A stretch of DNA of 64,000 bases from Piscinibacter sp. HJYY11. GTDB lineage: Bacteria; Pseudomonadota; Gammaproteobacteria; Burkholderiales; Burkholderiaceae_C. The stretch is from positions 124,001-188,000 of the forward strand of contig NZ_JAERQZ010000001.1 in assembly GCF_016735515.1 (NCBI RefSeq), in the 5' to 3' direction. This document shows, piece after piece, positions 18,627 to 26,045 of the stretch. The position numbers were made by a program, and so were the translations under genes. The notes under the pieces were generated by a model. The model was not told the DNA's origin and did not search any database. It saw only the letters and a program-made list of their open reading frames with translations. Position 1 is the stretch's first letter; every line of letters starts with the position of its first letter.

Positions 18627-19298
18627 ATGCAAGACTTCGACGAGCCGAACGGCGCATCCGGCAGGCTCAGGGGCATTGTGCTAATCGTGGCCGGCCTGGG
18701 GCTGCTGGCCGCGGCGGTGTGGTGGCTTGTCGGCTTTCTCTCCACGCCGGCCGCCAAGCCTCGCGGCGTGCAGCAGGTGGCGCTGATCAAGCCGCCTCCT
18801 CCGCCACCGCCGCCCAAGCCGCAGGAAAAGCCGCCGGAGCCGCCGAAGGTGAAGGAAGAGGTCAAGGTCGAGGCGCCAAAGGACGAGCCCAAGCCCGCCG
18901 AGAAACCGGCCGATGACAAGCCGGCCTCCGACAAGCCTCTTGGCGTGGATGCGGATGCCGCCGCCGGCAGCGACGGCTTCGGCCTGCAGGCCAGCCGCGG
19001 TGGCCGCGACCTCCTCACCACCGGTGGCGGCGGGGCCTACTACTCGGGCCTGCTGCAACGCCATTTCTTCGAGGCCCTGTCGCGCAACCGCAAGGTGCTG
19101 CGCGACGACTTCCGCGTCGTCGTGAAGGTGTGGATCGGTGATGACGGCAAGGTGCAGAAGGCCGACATCGTGACGGGCTCCGGCAACGCGCAAGTCGACG
19201 AACTGATCCACCTGACCCTGCTCGACATCGCGCCGCTGCGCGACGTGCCGCCGAGCTCGATGCGACCGATCCAACTGCGCTTGAGCAACCGCTCCTGA
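18627..19298 (+). CDS. TonB-like energy transducer
   Basis: A 223-residue protein with a short cytoplasmic N-terminus, one membrane helix at about 15-36, a proline run at 56-63 followed by a Pro/Lys/Glu-rich periplasmic spacer to about 110, and a C-terminal domain (about 140-223) with RVVVKVWIGDDGKVQKADIV and GNAQVDELIHLTLL, as in TonB C-terminal folds. It should couple the ExbB/ExbD motor to an outer-membrane partner. No classical TonB-dependent receptor is in the window; the next gene is a putative porin. It lies 21 bases after exbD and 21 bases before the porin start, so co-transcription is very likely. Confidence 0.85.
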   Translation: MQDFDEPNGASGRLRGIVLIVAGLGLLAAAVWWLVGFLSTPAAKPRGVQQVALIKPPPPPPPPKPQEKPPEPPKVKEEVKVEAPKDEPKPAEKPADDKPASDKPLGVDADAAAGSDGFGLQASRGGRDLLTTGGGGAYYSGLLQRHFFEALSRNRKVLRDDFRVVVKVWIGDDGKVQKADIVTGSGNAQVDELIHLTLLDIAPLRDVPPSSMRPIQLRLSNRS

Positions 19299-19319
19299 CC
19301 CGTGCCTCTCGGAAATCCC

Positions 19320-20828
19320 ATGAAATCCCTCTCCCGCCCGACCGCCCTGCTGGCCCTTGCGCTCTGCGCCACGCCGGTGCTCGCCGCACCCGAAGCCGAT
19401 GCCGAGCAGCTGCGCGCTGCCACCATCAAGCTCATCAACATGCTGGTGGAGCAGGGTGTGCTGACACGGGAGAAGGCCGATGCCCTGCTGGCCGAGGCCA
19501 ACAAGCCCGGCCCGGTCCGGGTCCCCTACATGCCGGAGTTCCAGCGCAAGGAATTGAAGGACGAGGTGGAGCTCGACCTCGCGGCCCGTGCGGCGCGCGA
19601 GGGGTGGGCCAAGCCGGGTTCGGTGCCGGCCTGGGTGCGCTCGCTCGAATGGGAGGGTGATCTGCGAACCCGCTACCAGTATGACGACTACGCTTCGAGT
19701 AACTCGCCCGCGGCGTTCTTCACGAACGTCACCGAGACCAATCGCCAGCGTTTGGAAGTCTCGCCCGCCACGACGACGGAAGACCGGACGCGTTTCCGCG
19801 TGCGTGCCCGTGCGGGCCTCACCGCCAAGGTCGACGAGCACTGGGCGGCCGGACTGCGCCTTACTACGGGGAGCAGCAGCGACCCGATCTCGTCGAACCA
19901 GACCTTGGGCAACTACGGCAACCGTTTCACCGTCGCCTTCGACCGCGCCTACGTCCGCGGTAAACGTGGCAACTTCAGTGCGGTGCTGGGCCGATTCGGC
20001 AACCCTTGGTTCAGCACCGACCTCGTCTGGGCCAACGACCTCGGATTCGATGGCCTCGCCCTGCAGTGGACGCCGGAGCTCACAGCCGAGTGGCAGGGCT
20101 TTGCCACGCTAGGTGCAACGCCCATCCAGGAGGTGGAGCTGTCGCGCGAAGACAAGTGGCTGTACGGCCTGCAGGCCGGTGTGACGCGCCTTGGCACCGC
20201 CGAGCGCATGGGCGCGCGCTTCGGCTTGGCGTACTACCACTACGACAACATCGTCGGCGAGTACAGCACGCCCGGCACGAGCGACCGCGAGTACACCGCG
20301 GTGCAGTTCGCGCAAAAGGGAAACACCTATTTCAACGTTTCGTCCTCGACCGATCCGTTGCGACCCCTGCCACTGTTGGCCTTGGCCTCCGAATTCCGCC
20401 TCGTGAACCTGACCGGGCAGGTTGACTTTCCGGTGCCGGGCGGCAGGCGCGTCGCGATCACCGGCGACTACGTGCGCAACATCGGTTTCGACCGCGCCCG
20501 GGTGAGCGAGCGCGTGGGTCGCGACGTCGCCCCCGAGACCACGGGCTACCAGATCCGCGTGGCCTTCGGCTCTCCGGAGATGAAGGCTGCCCATGACTGG
20601 CAGGCCTCGATGGCCTACAAGCGCCTGGAGCGCGACGCGGTGGTCGATGCCTACACCGACGGCGACTTCCGCCTCGGCGGCACCGATGCCAAGGGCTACA
20701 TCCTCGGCCTGAGCTACGGCGTGGGCAAGAACACGGCGGCGTCGGTCCGCTACTTCAGCGGCGACGCGATCTCGGGTGCCCCGCTGTCGATCGATGTGCT
20801 CCAGGTCGAGCTCAACGTGCGCTTCTGA
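19320..20828 (+). CDS. Putative outer-membrane porin (Porin_5-like)
   Basis: A 502-residue protein with a signal peptide ending PVLAAPEA, a short helical N-terminal segment (LRAATIKLINMLVEQGVLTR) typical of putative porins with an oligomerising coiled coil, then an extended beta-barrel of alternating aromatic and charged strands ending in ...VLQVELNVRF, with the C-terminal Phe expected for BAM-assembled barrels. ATG 19320 was chosen because the signal peptide begins there; a GTG 18 bases upstream is in frame. It is the only barrel protein in the TonB/ExbB/ExbD unit and so the best candidate for its outer-membrane partner. No plug domain or TonB box is evident, which is odd if it is TonB-driven. 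Confidence 0.82.
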   Translation: MKSLSRPTALLALALCATPVLAAPEADAEQLRAATIKLINMLVEQGVLTREKADALLAEANKPGPVRVPYMPEFQRKELKDEVELDLAARAAREGWAKPGSVPAWVRSLEWEGDLRTRYQYDDYASSNSPAAFFTNVTETNRQRLEVSPATTTEDRTRFRVRARAGLTAKVDEHWAAGLRLTTGSSSDPISSNQTLGNYGNRFTVAFDRAYVRGKRGNFSAVLGRFGNPWFSTDLVWANDLGFDGLALQWTPELTAEWQGFATLGATPIQEVELSREDKWLYGLQAGVTRLGTAERMGARFGLAYYHYDNIVGEYSTPGTSDREYTAVQFAQKGNTYFNVSSSTDPLRPLPLLALASEFRLVNLTGQVDFPVPGGRRVAITGDYVRNIGFDRARVSERVGRDVAPETTGYQIRVAFGSPEMKAAHDWQASMAYKRLERDAVVDAYTDGDFRLGGTDAKGYILGLSYGVGKNTAASVRYFSGDAISGAPLSIDVLQVELNVRF

Positions 20829-20836
20829 GGAGGTGA
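20828..20836 (+). promoter_or_regulatory. Perfect Shine-Dalgarno before the coiled-coil gene
   Basis: AGGAGGTGA is a full complement of the usual 16S anti-Shine-Dalgarno end. It overlaps the last base of the porin stop codon and lies at normal spacing from ATG 20840. This predicts strong expression of the downstream protein relative to the other genes of the unit. Confidence 0.8.
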
Positions 20837-20839
20837 CCC

Positions 20840-21478
20840 ATGCTGCAACGGCTGATCCTTTCATTCCTGATCCTGCTGGGCGCGACGCCCGCATGGGCAC
20901 AGTCGGCCGACGAGGCCAAGAAGGCGGCCCGCCGCGCCCAGCTGCAGGTTCAGCAGGCGCAGCAGCAGGCCCAGGAGGCGCAGGCCGCGAAGGCCAGGCT
21001 CGAGACCGACAAGGCCGAGCTCGACAAGAAGGTCGCGGCACAAAGCCAGCAAGTGGCGGCGCTGAGAGGCGCGCTGCCCAGACTGCAGGAAAAGCTCAAG
21101 GCCGCCGAGACCGAGCGCGACCAACTTGCCGACAAGGTGGCGGCCCTGGAGAAGGACCTCGCTGAGCGAAAGCTGGCCGCGGAAGCCAGCGCTGTGTCTG
21201 GCGAGCGTGCGCTGAAGCAGCGTGACGAGGCACAGGCCAAACTGAAGCGCGAGCACGACGCGCAGGTGGCGCTGGTCGGCGAATGCAGTGAGAAGAACGA
21301 GCGCCTGCTACAGCTGAGCGCCGAGCTGCTCGACAAGTACCGCCACAAGACGGTGGGCGACGTGCTCAAGCAGCGCGACCCGGTGCTCGGGCTCGGCGAC
21401 GTGAAGACCTTCAACCTCGTGCAGGAGTACCGCGACAAGGCCGAGGCCGAGCGTTTCGCTCCTACGGCCAATCGCTGA
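20840..21478 (+). CDS. Periplasmic coiled-coil protein of unknown function
   Basis: A 212-residue protein with a signal peptide (to about residue 21, ATPAWAQ) and then a long, nearly uninterrupted coiled coil at about 22-165, rich in Ala, Glu, Lys and Gln (for example LQVQQAQQQAQEAQAAKARL). The C-terminal 45 residues are different: ECSEKNERLLQLSAELLDKY followed by VGDVLKQRDPVLGLGDVKTF. It starts behind a perfect Shine-Dalgarno and directly follows the porin. A periplasmic spacer or scaffold linking the TonB-like motor and the outer-membrane porin is plausible inference; no enzymatic motif is visible. Confidence 0.8.
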   Translation: MLQRLILSFLILLGATPAWAQSADEAKKAARRAQLQVQQAQQQAQEAQAAKARLETDKAELDKKVAAQSQQVAALRGALPRLQEKLKAAETERDQLADKVAALEKDLAERKLAAEASAVSGERALKQRDEAQAKLKREHDAQVALVGECSEKNERLLQLSAELLDKYRHKTVGDVLKQRDPVLGLGDVKTFNLVQEYRDKAEAERFAPTANR

Positions 21479-21488
21479 AAGGGTGGCC

Positions 21489-22154
21489 ATGGCGAACGAA
21501 CAAGTTCTGAGGGGGATGCGGGGCGGCGCGGTCCTGATGGTGGCGCTCTTGTCGGCCTGCGCCGGCTTCAAGCTGCCCGGCACACCGCAGCAGGTCACGG
21601 CGGAGGGGGAGGTGGTCGCCGAAATGGTCGCGGCTCCGGCGGTGGCGCTGCCCGCCGCCGAGCCTGGCGACCCAGCCTATGTGATCGGCCCCGAGGATGC
21701 GCTCGAGATCTCGGTCTGGCGCGACGAGACGCTGAAGGCCGCCACGCTGGTGCGGCCCGATGGCGGCATCTCGTTCCCGCTGGCCGGTGATGTCATCGTG
21801 GCGGGCAAGACTGCGACGCAGGTGCGAGACGAGCTGGTCAAGCGCCTGTCGAAATACGTGCCCGACCCGGTGGTCACCGTCTCGGTGGCCCGGGTGGCGA
21901 GCTACCGCATCTATGTGCTCGGCCGTGTCAACAAGCCGGGCGACTTCCAGGTCGGCCGCAACATCGACGTGCTGCAGGCGCTCAGCATCGCGGGCGGAAT
22001 GACACCGTTCGCGTCGGAAGACGGCATCCAGATCATCCGCAAGGTGGATGGGAAATCGACCTCCATCCCGTTCGAATACTCGCGCATCCGCAAGGGCGGC
22101 GACCTCTCGCAGAACATCACGCTGAAGAGCGGAGACGTGCTGCTGGTGCCGTGA
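21489..22154 (+). CDS. Wza-type polysaccharide export lipoprotein
   Basis: A 221-residue protein starting at ATG 21489 (an in-frame GTG lies 6 bases upstream). The N-terminal signal ends in a lipobox, LLSACAGF. The polysaccharide export domain starts near residue 60 (YVIGPEDALEISVWRDE, VRPDGGISFPLAGDVIVAGK) and is followed by an SLBB-like beta-grasp (YRIYVLGRVNKPGDFQVGRN). It is short compared with Wza because it lacks the C-terminal outer-membrane helix domain, like the export proteins of exosortase-associated exopolysaccharide loci. It begins a unit with the barrel, Wzz-like and CpsD-like genes and should form the periplasmic/outer-membrane part of the export channel. Confidence 0.9.
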   Translation: MANEQVLRGMRGGAVLMVALLSACAGFKLPGTPQQVTAEGEVVAEMVAAPAVALPAAEPGDPAYVIGPEDALEISVWRDETLKAATLVRPDGGISFPLAGDVIVAGKTATQVRDELVKRLSKYVPDPVVTVSVARVASYRIYVLGRVNKPGDFQVGRNIDVLQALSIAGGMTPFASEDGIQIIRKVDGKSTSIPFEYSRIRKGGDLSQNITLKSGDVLLVP

Positions 22155-23362
22155 ACCCACGATGCAAGGCCGGCCTCCTCCTGCTCCTGGCGCCTCTGGC
22201 AACACGGGCCGAGCAATGGACGCTGGACAACAAGCTGAGCACGCGTTATGAGGTCAACGACAACGCGCCCCTGGCGATCAACCCGCGAGGCAGCATGAAC
22301 GCGCTGTCAGTGTCGACCAGCCTGCAGGCAAGCCGCCGCTCGGAGAACGCCAGCACCGGCGTGCGCGCTGCGATGACCGCCGTGGAAGAGCAGGGCCCGG
22401 GCAGCAACGATCGCCTGGACGGCCAGTGGGGCTTGACCCAGACCTTCGACGACCCGCTGCACAGCCTGGACCTGTCGGCCAGCTACCTGCAGGACATCAA
22501 CAACCAGATCGAGAACAGCGACGTGCTGGTGGGCCGCTCGCGCCGACGCTCCAGCCTGGTGTCTGCCCGGCTGTCGCGCCAGTTCTCGCCGCGCATCGGT
22601 GGCCATGTGCAGGGTTCGTTCGACCGGACGCGCTATGGCGCAAGCGGCGGCAGCGACTACCGCAACGGCAGTCTGGGCGGCGGCCTGTCGTACCGCTCCA
22701 CCGAGCTGCAGACCTGGAGCCTCAACCTGAGCCACGGGCGTTACCGCACCGAGGCCGGCACCTACCGGTCGACCACCGACCAGCTCAGCCTCGGCTGGTC
22801 GCAGGCGATGACGGAGCGCTACAGCCTGTCGCTCAGCATCGGCGGCTATCGCAGCCGCAACGATGGGCAGCGCTTCGTGAGGGTGTGCGGTCTCGCGCCG
22901 TCGTGGTGTGTGGACAACCCGTCCTTCTATGTGCTCGTGGCGGAGGCTGTGCGAGAGACCAAGCGCGGCCTGCAGTTCAACCTCTCCGGCCGCTTGCAGC
23001 TCGATGAGACCACCGACTTCTCGCTCAACGCGGCGCGCGAACAATCGCCCAGCGGGGTGGGGGTCGTGGCCCGCCGTGACACGCTCAGTGCGCAGCTCGG
23101 CCACAGCTTCTCGCCTGTGATGAGCGGCTCGGTCGGCTATGCGCGCAACCGGGCGCTTTACGGCAGCTTCGGCGGCGACATCACCCGCTCCGAAGAGAGC
23201 CTGTCGCTGTCGATCAGCCGACGCCTGAGCGACGACCTCAGCCTCCAGGCCGGTGCGACGCACCGCCGTGCGCATGGCAGCCAGCTCGCCGGCCGTGCGC
23301 GCTCGAGCAGCGTCGCCGTGTCGCTGAGCCTCGACTGGCCTCGACTGGAGGCTTCCCGTTGA
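22151..23362 (+). CDS. Outer-membrane beta-barrel protein of the polysaccharide export unit
   Basis: A 403-residue protein with a GTG start that overlaps the TGA of the export lipoprotein (GTGA), giving translational coupling. A short signal peptide (LLLLLAPLATRAEQ) precedes repeated amphipathic strands (LDLSASYLQDINNQIENSD, YRSTELQTWSLNLSHGRYRT), ending in SVAVSLSLDWPRLEASR. The pattern resembles the outer-membrane barrels found in PEP-CTERM-linked exopolysaccharide loci (TIGR03016-like). It may supply the outer-membrane pore that the short Wza-type lipoprotein lacks. The product call as a barrel is firm; the pore role is inferred from position. Confidence 0.75.
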   Translation: MNPRCKAGLLLLLAPLATRAEQWTLDNKLSTRYEVNDNAPLAINPRGSMNALSVSTSLQASRRSENASTGVRAAMTAVEEQGPGSNDRLDGQWGLTQTFDDPLHSLDLSASYLQDINNQIENSDVLVGRSRRRSSLVSARLSRQFSPRIGGHVQGSFDRTRYGASGGSDYRNGSLGGGLSYRSTELQTWSLNLSHGRYRTEAGTYRSTTDQLSLGWSQAMTERYSLSLSIGGYRSRNDGQRFVRVCGLAPSWCVDNPSFYVLVAEAVRETKRGLQFNLSGRLQLDETTDFSLNAAREQSPSGVGVVARRDTLSAQLGHSFSPVMSGSVGYARNRALYGSFGGDITRSEESLSLSISRRLSDDLSLQAGATHRRAHGSQLAGRARSSSVAVSLSLDWPRLEASR

Positions 23363-23387
23363 GCGTCCGACGATCCACACCACCACC

Positions 23388-25154
23388 ATGACCGCTCTCG
23401 CACAAGACTTCTCCGCTCTGGCCGACCCGACGGCCTTGCCGTCGCGCTCGCTGCGTGACCACCTGGGCATGCTCCGGCGCCGGCGTGCGCTGGCGATCAC
23501 CGTGTTCTGCGTGCTGCTGGCGATCACGGTGGTGGTGGCGGTGGTGCTGCCGCCGGTGTACCGCTCCACCGCGACCATCCTCATCAAGGAACAGGAGATC
23601 CCGCCGGAGTTCGTGCGCTCCACCGTCACGAGCTTTGCCGACGAGCGCATCCAGGTCATCAGCCAGCAGGTGATGACGCGCGCGACGCTGCTGGAGATGG
23701 TGGATCGCCACGGCCTCTACGGCACGGCCCGCCAGCGAGAGACGAGCGAGGAGATCCTCGACCGCATGCGACGCGACATCAAACTCACGCCCATCAGCGC
23801 CGAAGTGACCGACCGTCGCACCGGATCGCCGGTCAAGTCGACCATCGCCTTCACGCTTTCGTACGACAGCGAGAACGCCTCTGCGGCGCAGAAGATCGCC
23901 AACGAACTGACCACGCTCTACCTCAATGAGAACGTCAAGAACCGCCAGCAGAAGGCGGCCGAGACCACCTCGTTCCTGGATGAAGAGCTGTCGCGCGTGA
24001 CGCGCCACATCGCTGAGCTGGAGCAGAAGCTGGCGGCCTTCAAGGAGCGCAACCAGGGCAGGTTGCCGGAGCTCAGCCTCTCCAACCAGATGGGCAGCGA
24101 GCGCTCGGCCACCGAGATCCAGCGGCTGGAGCGTGAAATCCTGTTCCTCAACGAGCGCACTGCCTCGCTGCAGGCGCAGCTGGCCGACACCAAGCCGCAG
24201 CTGCCGATCATGAGTGCTGGCGGCGCGGTGCTCGACCCCGATGACCGATTGAAGGCCCTGCAAATGCAGCTGAGCGCCGCGATCGGCACCTACAGCAGCG
24301 ACCACCCCGACGTGAAGCGCCTGCGCCGCGAGATCGCGGTGCTGCAGGCCGAGACAGGCGAACAGGGCGACATGACGGATCGCGAAGCGCGCCGCCAGGA
24401 GCTCGACGCCCAGCTCTCGCAGCTGCGACAGAAGTTTTCCGACGACCACCCCGACATCGCACGCGTCAAGCGCCAGATCGTCGCGCTCGAGGAAGCCCCG
24501 GCTCCCGCGCCGCGTACGCCGCGCAAGCCCGACAACCCGGTGTACCTCAACCTCAAGGCGCAGATCGACACCAATGCCGCCCAGCTCATCTCGCTGCGCA
24601 AGGAGCGCGATGAGCTGCGCAACCGGCTTTCGCTGTACGACGCGCGCGTGAGCCAGTCGCCCGAGGTCGAGCGCGAATACCTCGAGATCGTGCGCGACAT
24701 GGACAGCTCGCGCACCCGCTTCCGCGAACTGCGCGACAAGCAGATGCAGGCCCAGGTGGCCGAGCAGCTCGAACGGGAGCGCAAGGCCGAGCGCTTCACG
24801 CTCATCGAACCGCCCATCTTTCCCGAGAAGCCGGTGCGCCCCAACCGCCTGCTGATCCTGGTGATGGGCCTGCTGCTGGCCATCGCGGTCGGCATCGGTG
24901 CGGCGGCCGTGCGCGAGTCGCTGGACCGCGCAGTGCATGGACCGCGCGACGTGATGCGTCTGCTGCACGTGCCTGTGCTCGCCGTGCTGCCGCCGCTGGT
25001 GCACCCGTTGGCCGCGCGCCGGCGTGCGCGTCGACGTCTGCTGTGGCTGGGGGTGGTCGCCGTGGTGCTGATGCTGGGGGTGGCAGCGTTCCATGTCTTC
25101 TACATGCCGGTCGAGGTGGCGTGGTATTCGCTGCTGCGGCGTGTGGCCAACTGA
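23388..25154 (+). CDS. Wzz/GumC-type polysaccharide chain-length determinant
   Basis: A 588-residue inner-membrane protein. Membrane helix 1 lies at about 36-57 (ITVFCVLLAITVVVAVVLPP), followed by the Wzz signature YRSTATILIKEQEIPPEFV. A long periplasmic coiled coil spans about 180-470, with several SDDHPDIARVKRQIVALE-type heptad blocks. The proline-rich motif and second membrane segment (IEPPIFPEKPVRPNRLLILV) lie near 480-510. A third hydrophobic segment (LWLGVVAVVLMLGVAAFHVF) near 560 is an extra feature. The protein has no fused kinase; the cognate CpsD-like ATPase is the next gene. It controls polymer length and joins the polymerase to the export channel. Confidence 0.9.
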   Translation: MTALAQDFSALADPTALPSRSLRDHLGMLRRRRALAITVFCVLLAITVVVAVVLPPVYRSTATILIKEQEIPPEFVRSTVTSFADERIQVISQQVMTRATLLEMVDRHGLYGTARQRETSEEILDRMRRDIKLTPISAEVTDRRTGSPVKSTIAFTLSYDSENASAAQKIANELTTLYLNENVKNRQQKAAETTSFLDEELSRVTRHIAELEQKLAAFKERNQGRLPELSLSNQMGSERSATEIQRLEREILFLNERTASLQAQLADTKPQLPIMSAGGAVLDPDDRLKALQMQLSAAIGTYSSDHPDVKRLRREIAVLQAETGEQGDMTDREARRQELDAQLSQLRQKFSDDHPDIARVKRQIVALEEAPAPAPRTPRKPDNPVYLNLKAQIDTNAAQLISLRKERDELRNRLSLYDARVSQSPEVEREYLEIVRDMDSSRTRFRELRDKQMQAQVAEQLERERKAERFTLIEPPIFPEKPVRPNRLLILVMGLLLAIAVGIGAAAVRESLDRAVHGPRDVMRLLHVPVLAVLPPLVHPLAARRRARRRLLWLGVVAVVLMLGVAAFHVFYMPVEVAWYSLLRRVAN

Positions 25155-25181
25155 ATGCAGGCGGATGGACGGGGTGATGTG

Positions 25182-26045
25182 ATGAAGCTCTTCAACGACG
25201 ATGACGCACGCATGGGAGGCGAGCCGTCAGCGCAAGCCGGTGCCGCACGTGTACACGTGGTGCGCCCGGCGCAGGCCGAACCCGATTCACGTGTGCGGCC
25301 CCTGCACATCGAGTACTCGAGCACCCGTGTCGTGGGCGAGGCGCTGGCGCGCCTGCGGCGCACGCACGGCATCGTCTCGCATGACCGCTCGCCGCTCAGC
25401 GAATCCTTCCGCATGTTGCGCAACCAGGTGCTGCAGCGCATGCGCGCAGATGGCCACACCCTGCTGGCGGTGACGAGCCCACGTGCCATCGAAGGCAAGT
25501 CGATGACAGCGGTGAACCTCGCGCTCACGATGGCGGCCGACTACGACTCGGCAGTGCTGCTGGTCGATGCCGACCTCTCGGGCCGTGGCCTGCAGTCACT
25601 CTTCGGCCTGCAAGGCGCCGCTGGCCTGAGCGACCACCTCACCGATGGCTGCCCGCTGCAGGACCTTCTGGTCAACCCCGGCGTGGCGCGTCTGGTGCTG
25701 CTGCCCGCGGGCGAGCAACCGGTGCTCAATTCTTCGGAGCTCCTCGCCACGCGTGCGGCTCAGCAGTCGATCCTTGAAATGAAGCAGCGCTATCGCGACC
25801 GTTACGTGATCGTCGACCTGCCGCCGCTCCTCGACACCGCCGATGCGCTGGCCTTCCTCCCGCAGGCCGATACCACGCTGCTGGTGGTGGAAGAGCACAC
25901 CACGTCCGTGCAAGACGTCGAGAGCGCCAGCGAGTTGCTGGCCCCGTTCCCGTTGATCGGCACCGTGATGAGCCAGGCCCGCGAGCCGGAGCCGGGCATG
26001 CGGACGCCCTGGTACCGTCGCTTGTGGAGCCACGGGCGCGCATGA
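25182..26045 (+). CDS. CpsD/CapB-like ATPase of the polysaccharide co-polymerase pair
   Basis: A 287-residue cytoplasmic P-loop protein of the BY-kinase/ParA-MinD type. The start at ATG 25182 (MKLFNDDDARMG) is preferred over the ATG at 25155 directly after the previous stop. The motif LSESFRMLRNQV is typical of the kinases' N-terminal interaction region. The Walker A motif is SPRAIEGKSMTAVNLA, Walker A' is AVLLVDADLS and Walker B is RYVIVDLPPLL. The C-terminus (TPWYRRLWSHGRA) has a single tyrosine, not the Tyr cluster of autophosphorylating BY-kinases, so it may work as an ATPase partner rather than a kinase. Its stop overlaps the next start (ATGA). Confidence 0.85.
   Translation: MKLFNDDDARMGGEPSAQAGAARVHVVRPAQAEPDSRVRPLHIEYSSTRVVGEALARLRRTHGIVSHDRSPLSESFRMLRNQVLQRMRADGHTLLAVTSPRAIEGKSMTAVNLALTMAADYDSAVLLVDADLSGRGLQSLFGLQGAAGLSDHLTDGCPLQDLLVNPGVARLVLLPAGEQPVLNSSELLATRAAQQSILEMKQRYRDRYVIVDLPPLLDTADALAFLPQADTTLLVVEEHTTSVQDVESASELLAPFPLIGTVMSQAREPEPGMRTPWYRRLWSHGRA

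Noticed and set aside
4588..21478. A TpsB outer-membrane transporter for the FHA-type protein
   Set aside because: The only nearby barrel is porin-like, with an N-terminal helix but no POTRA domains; no TpsB is present in the window.
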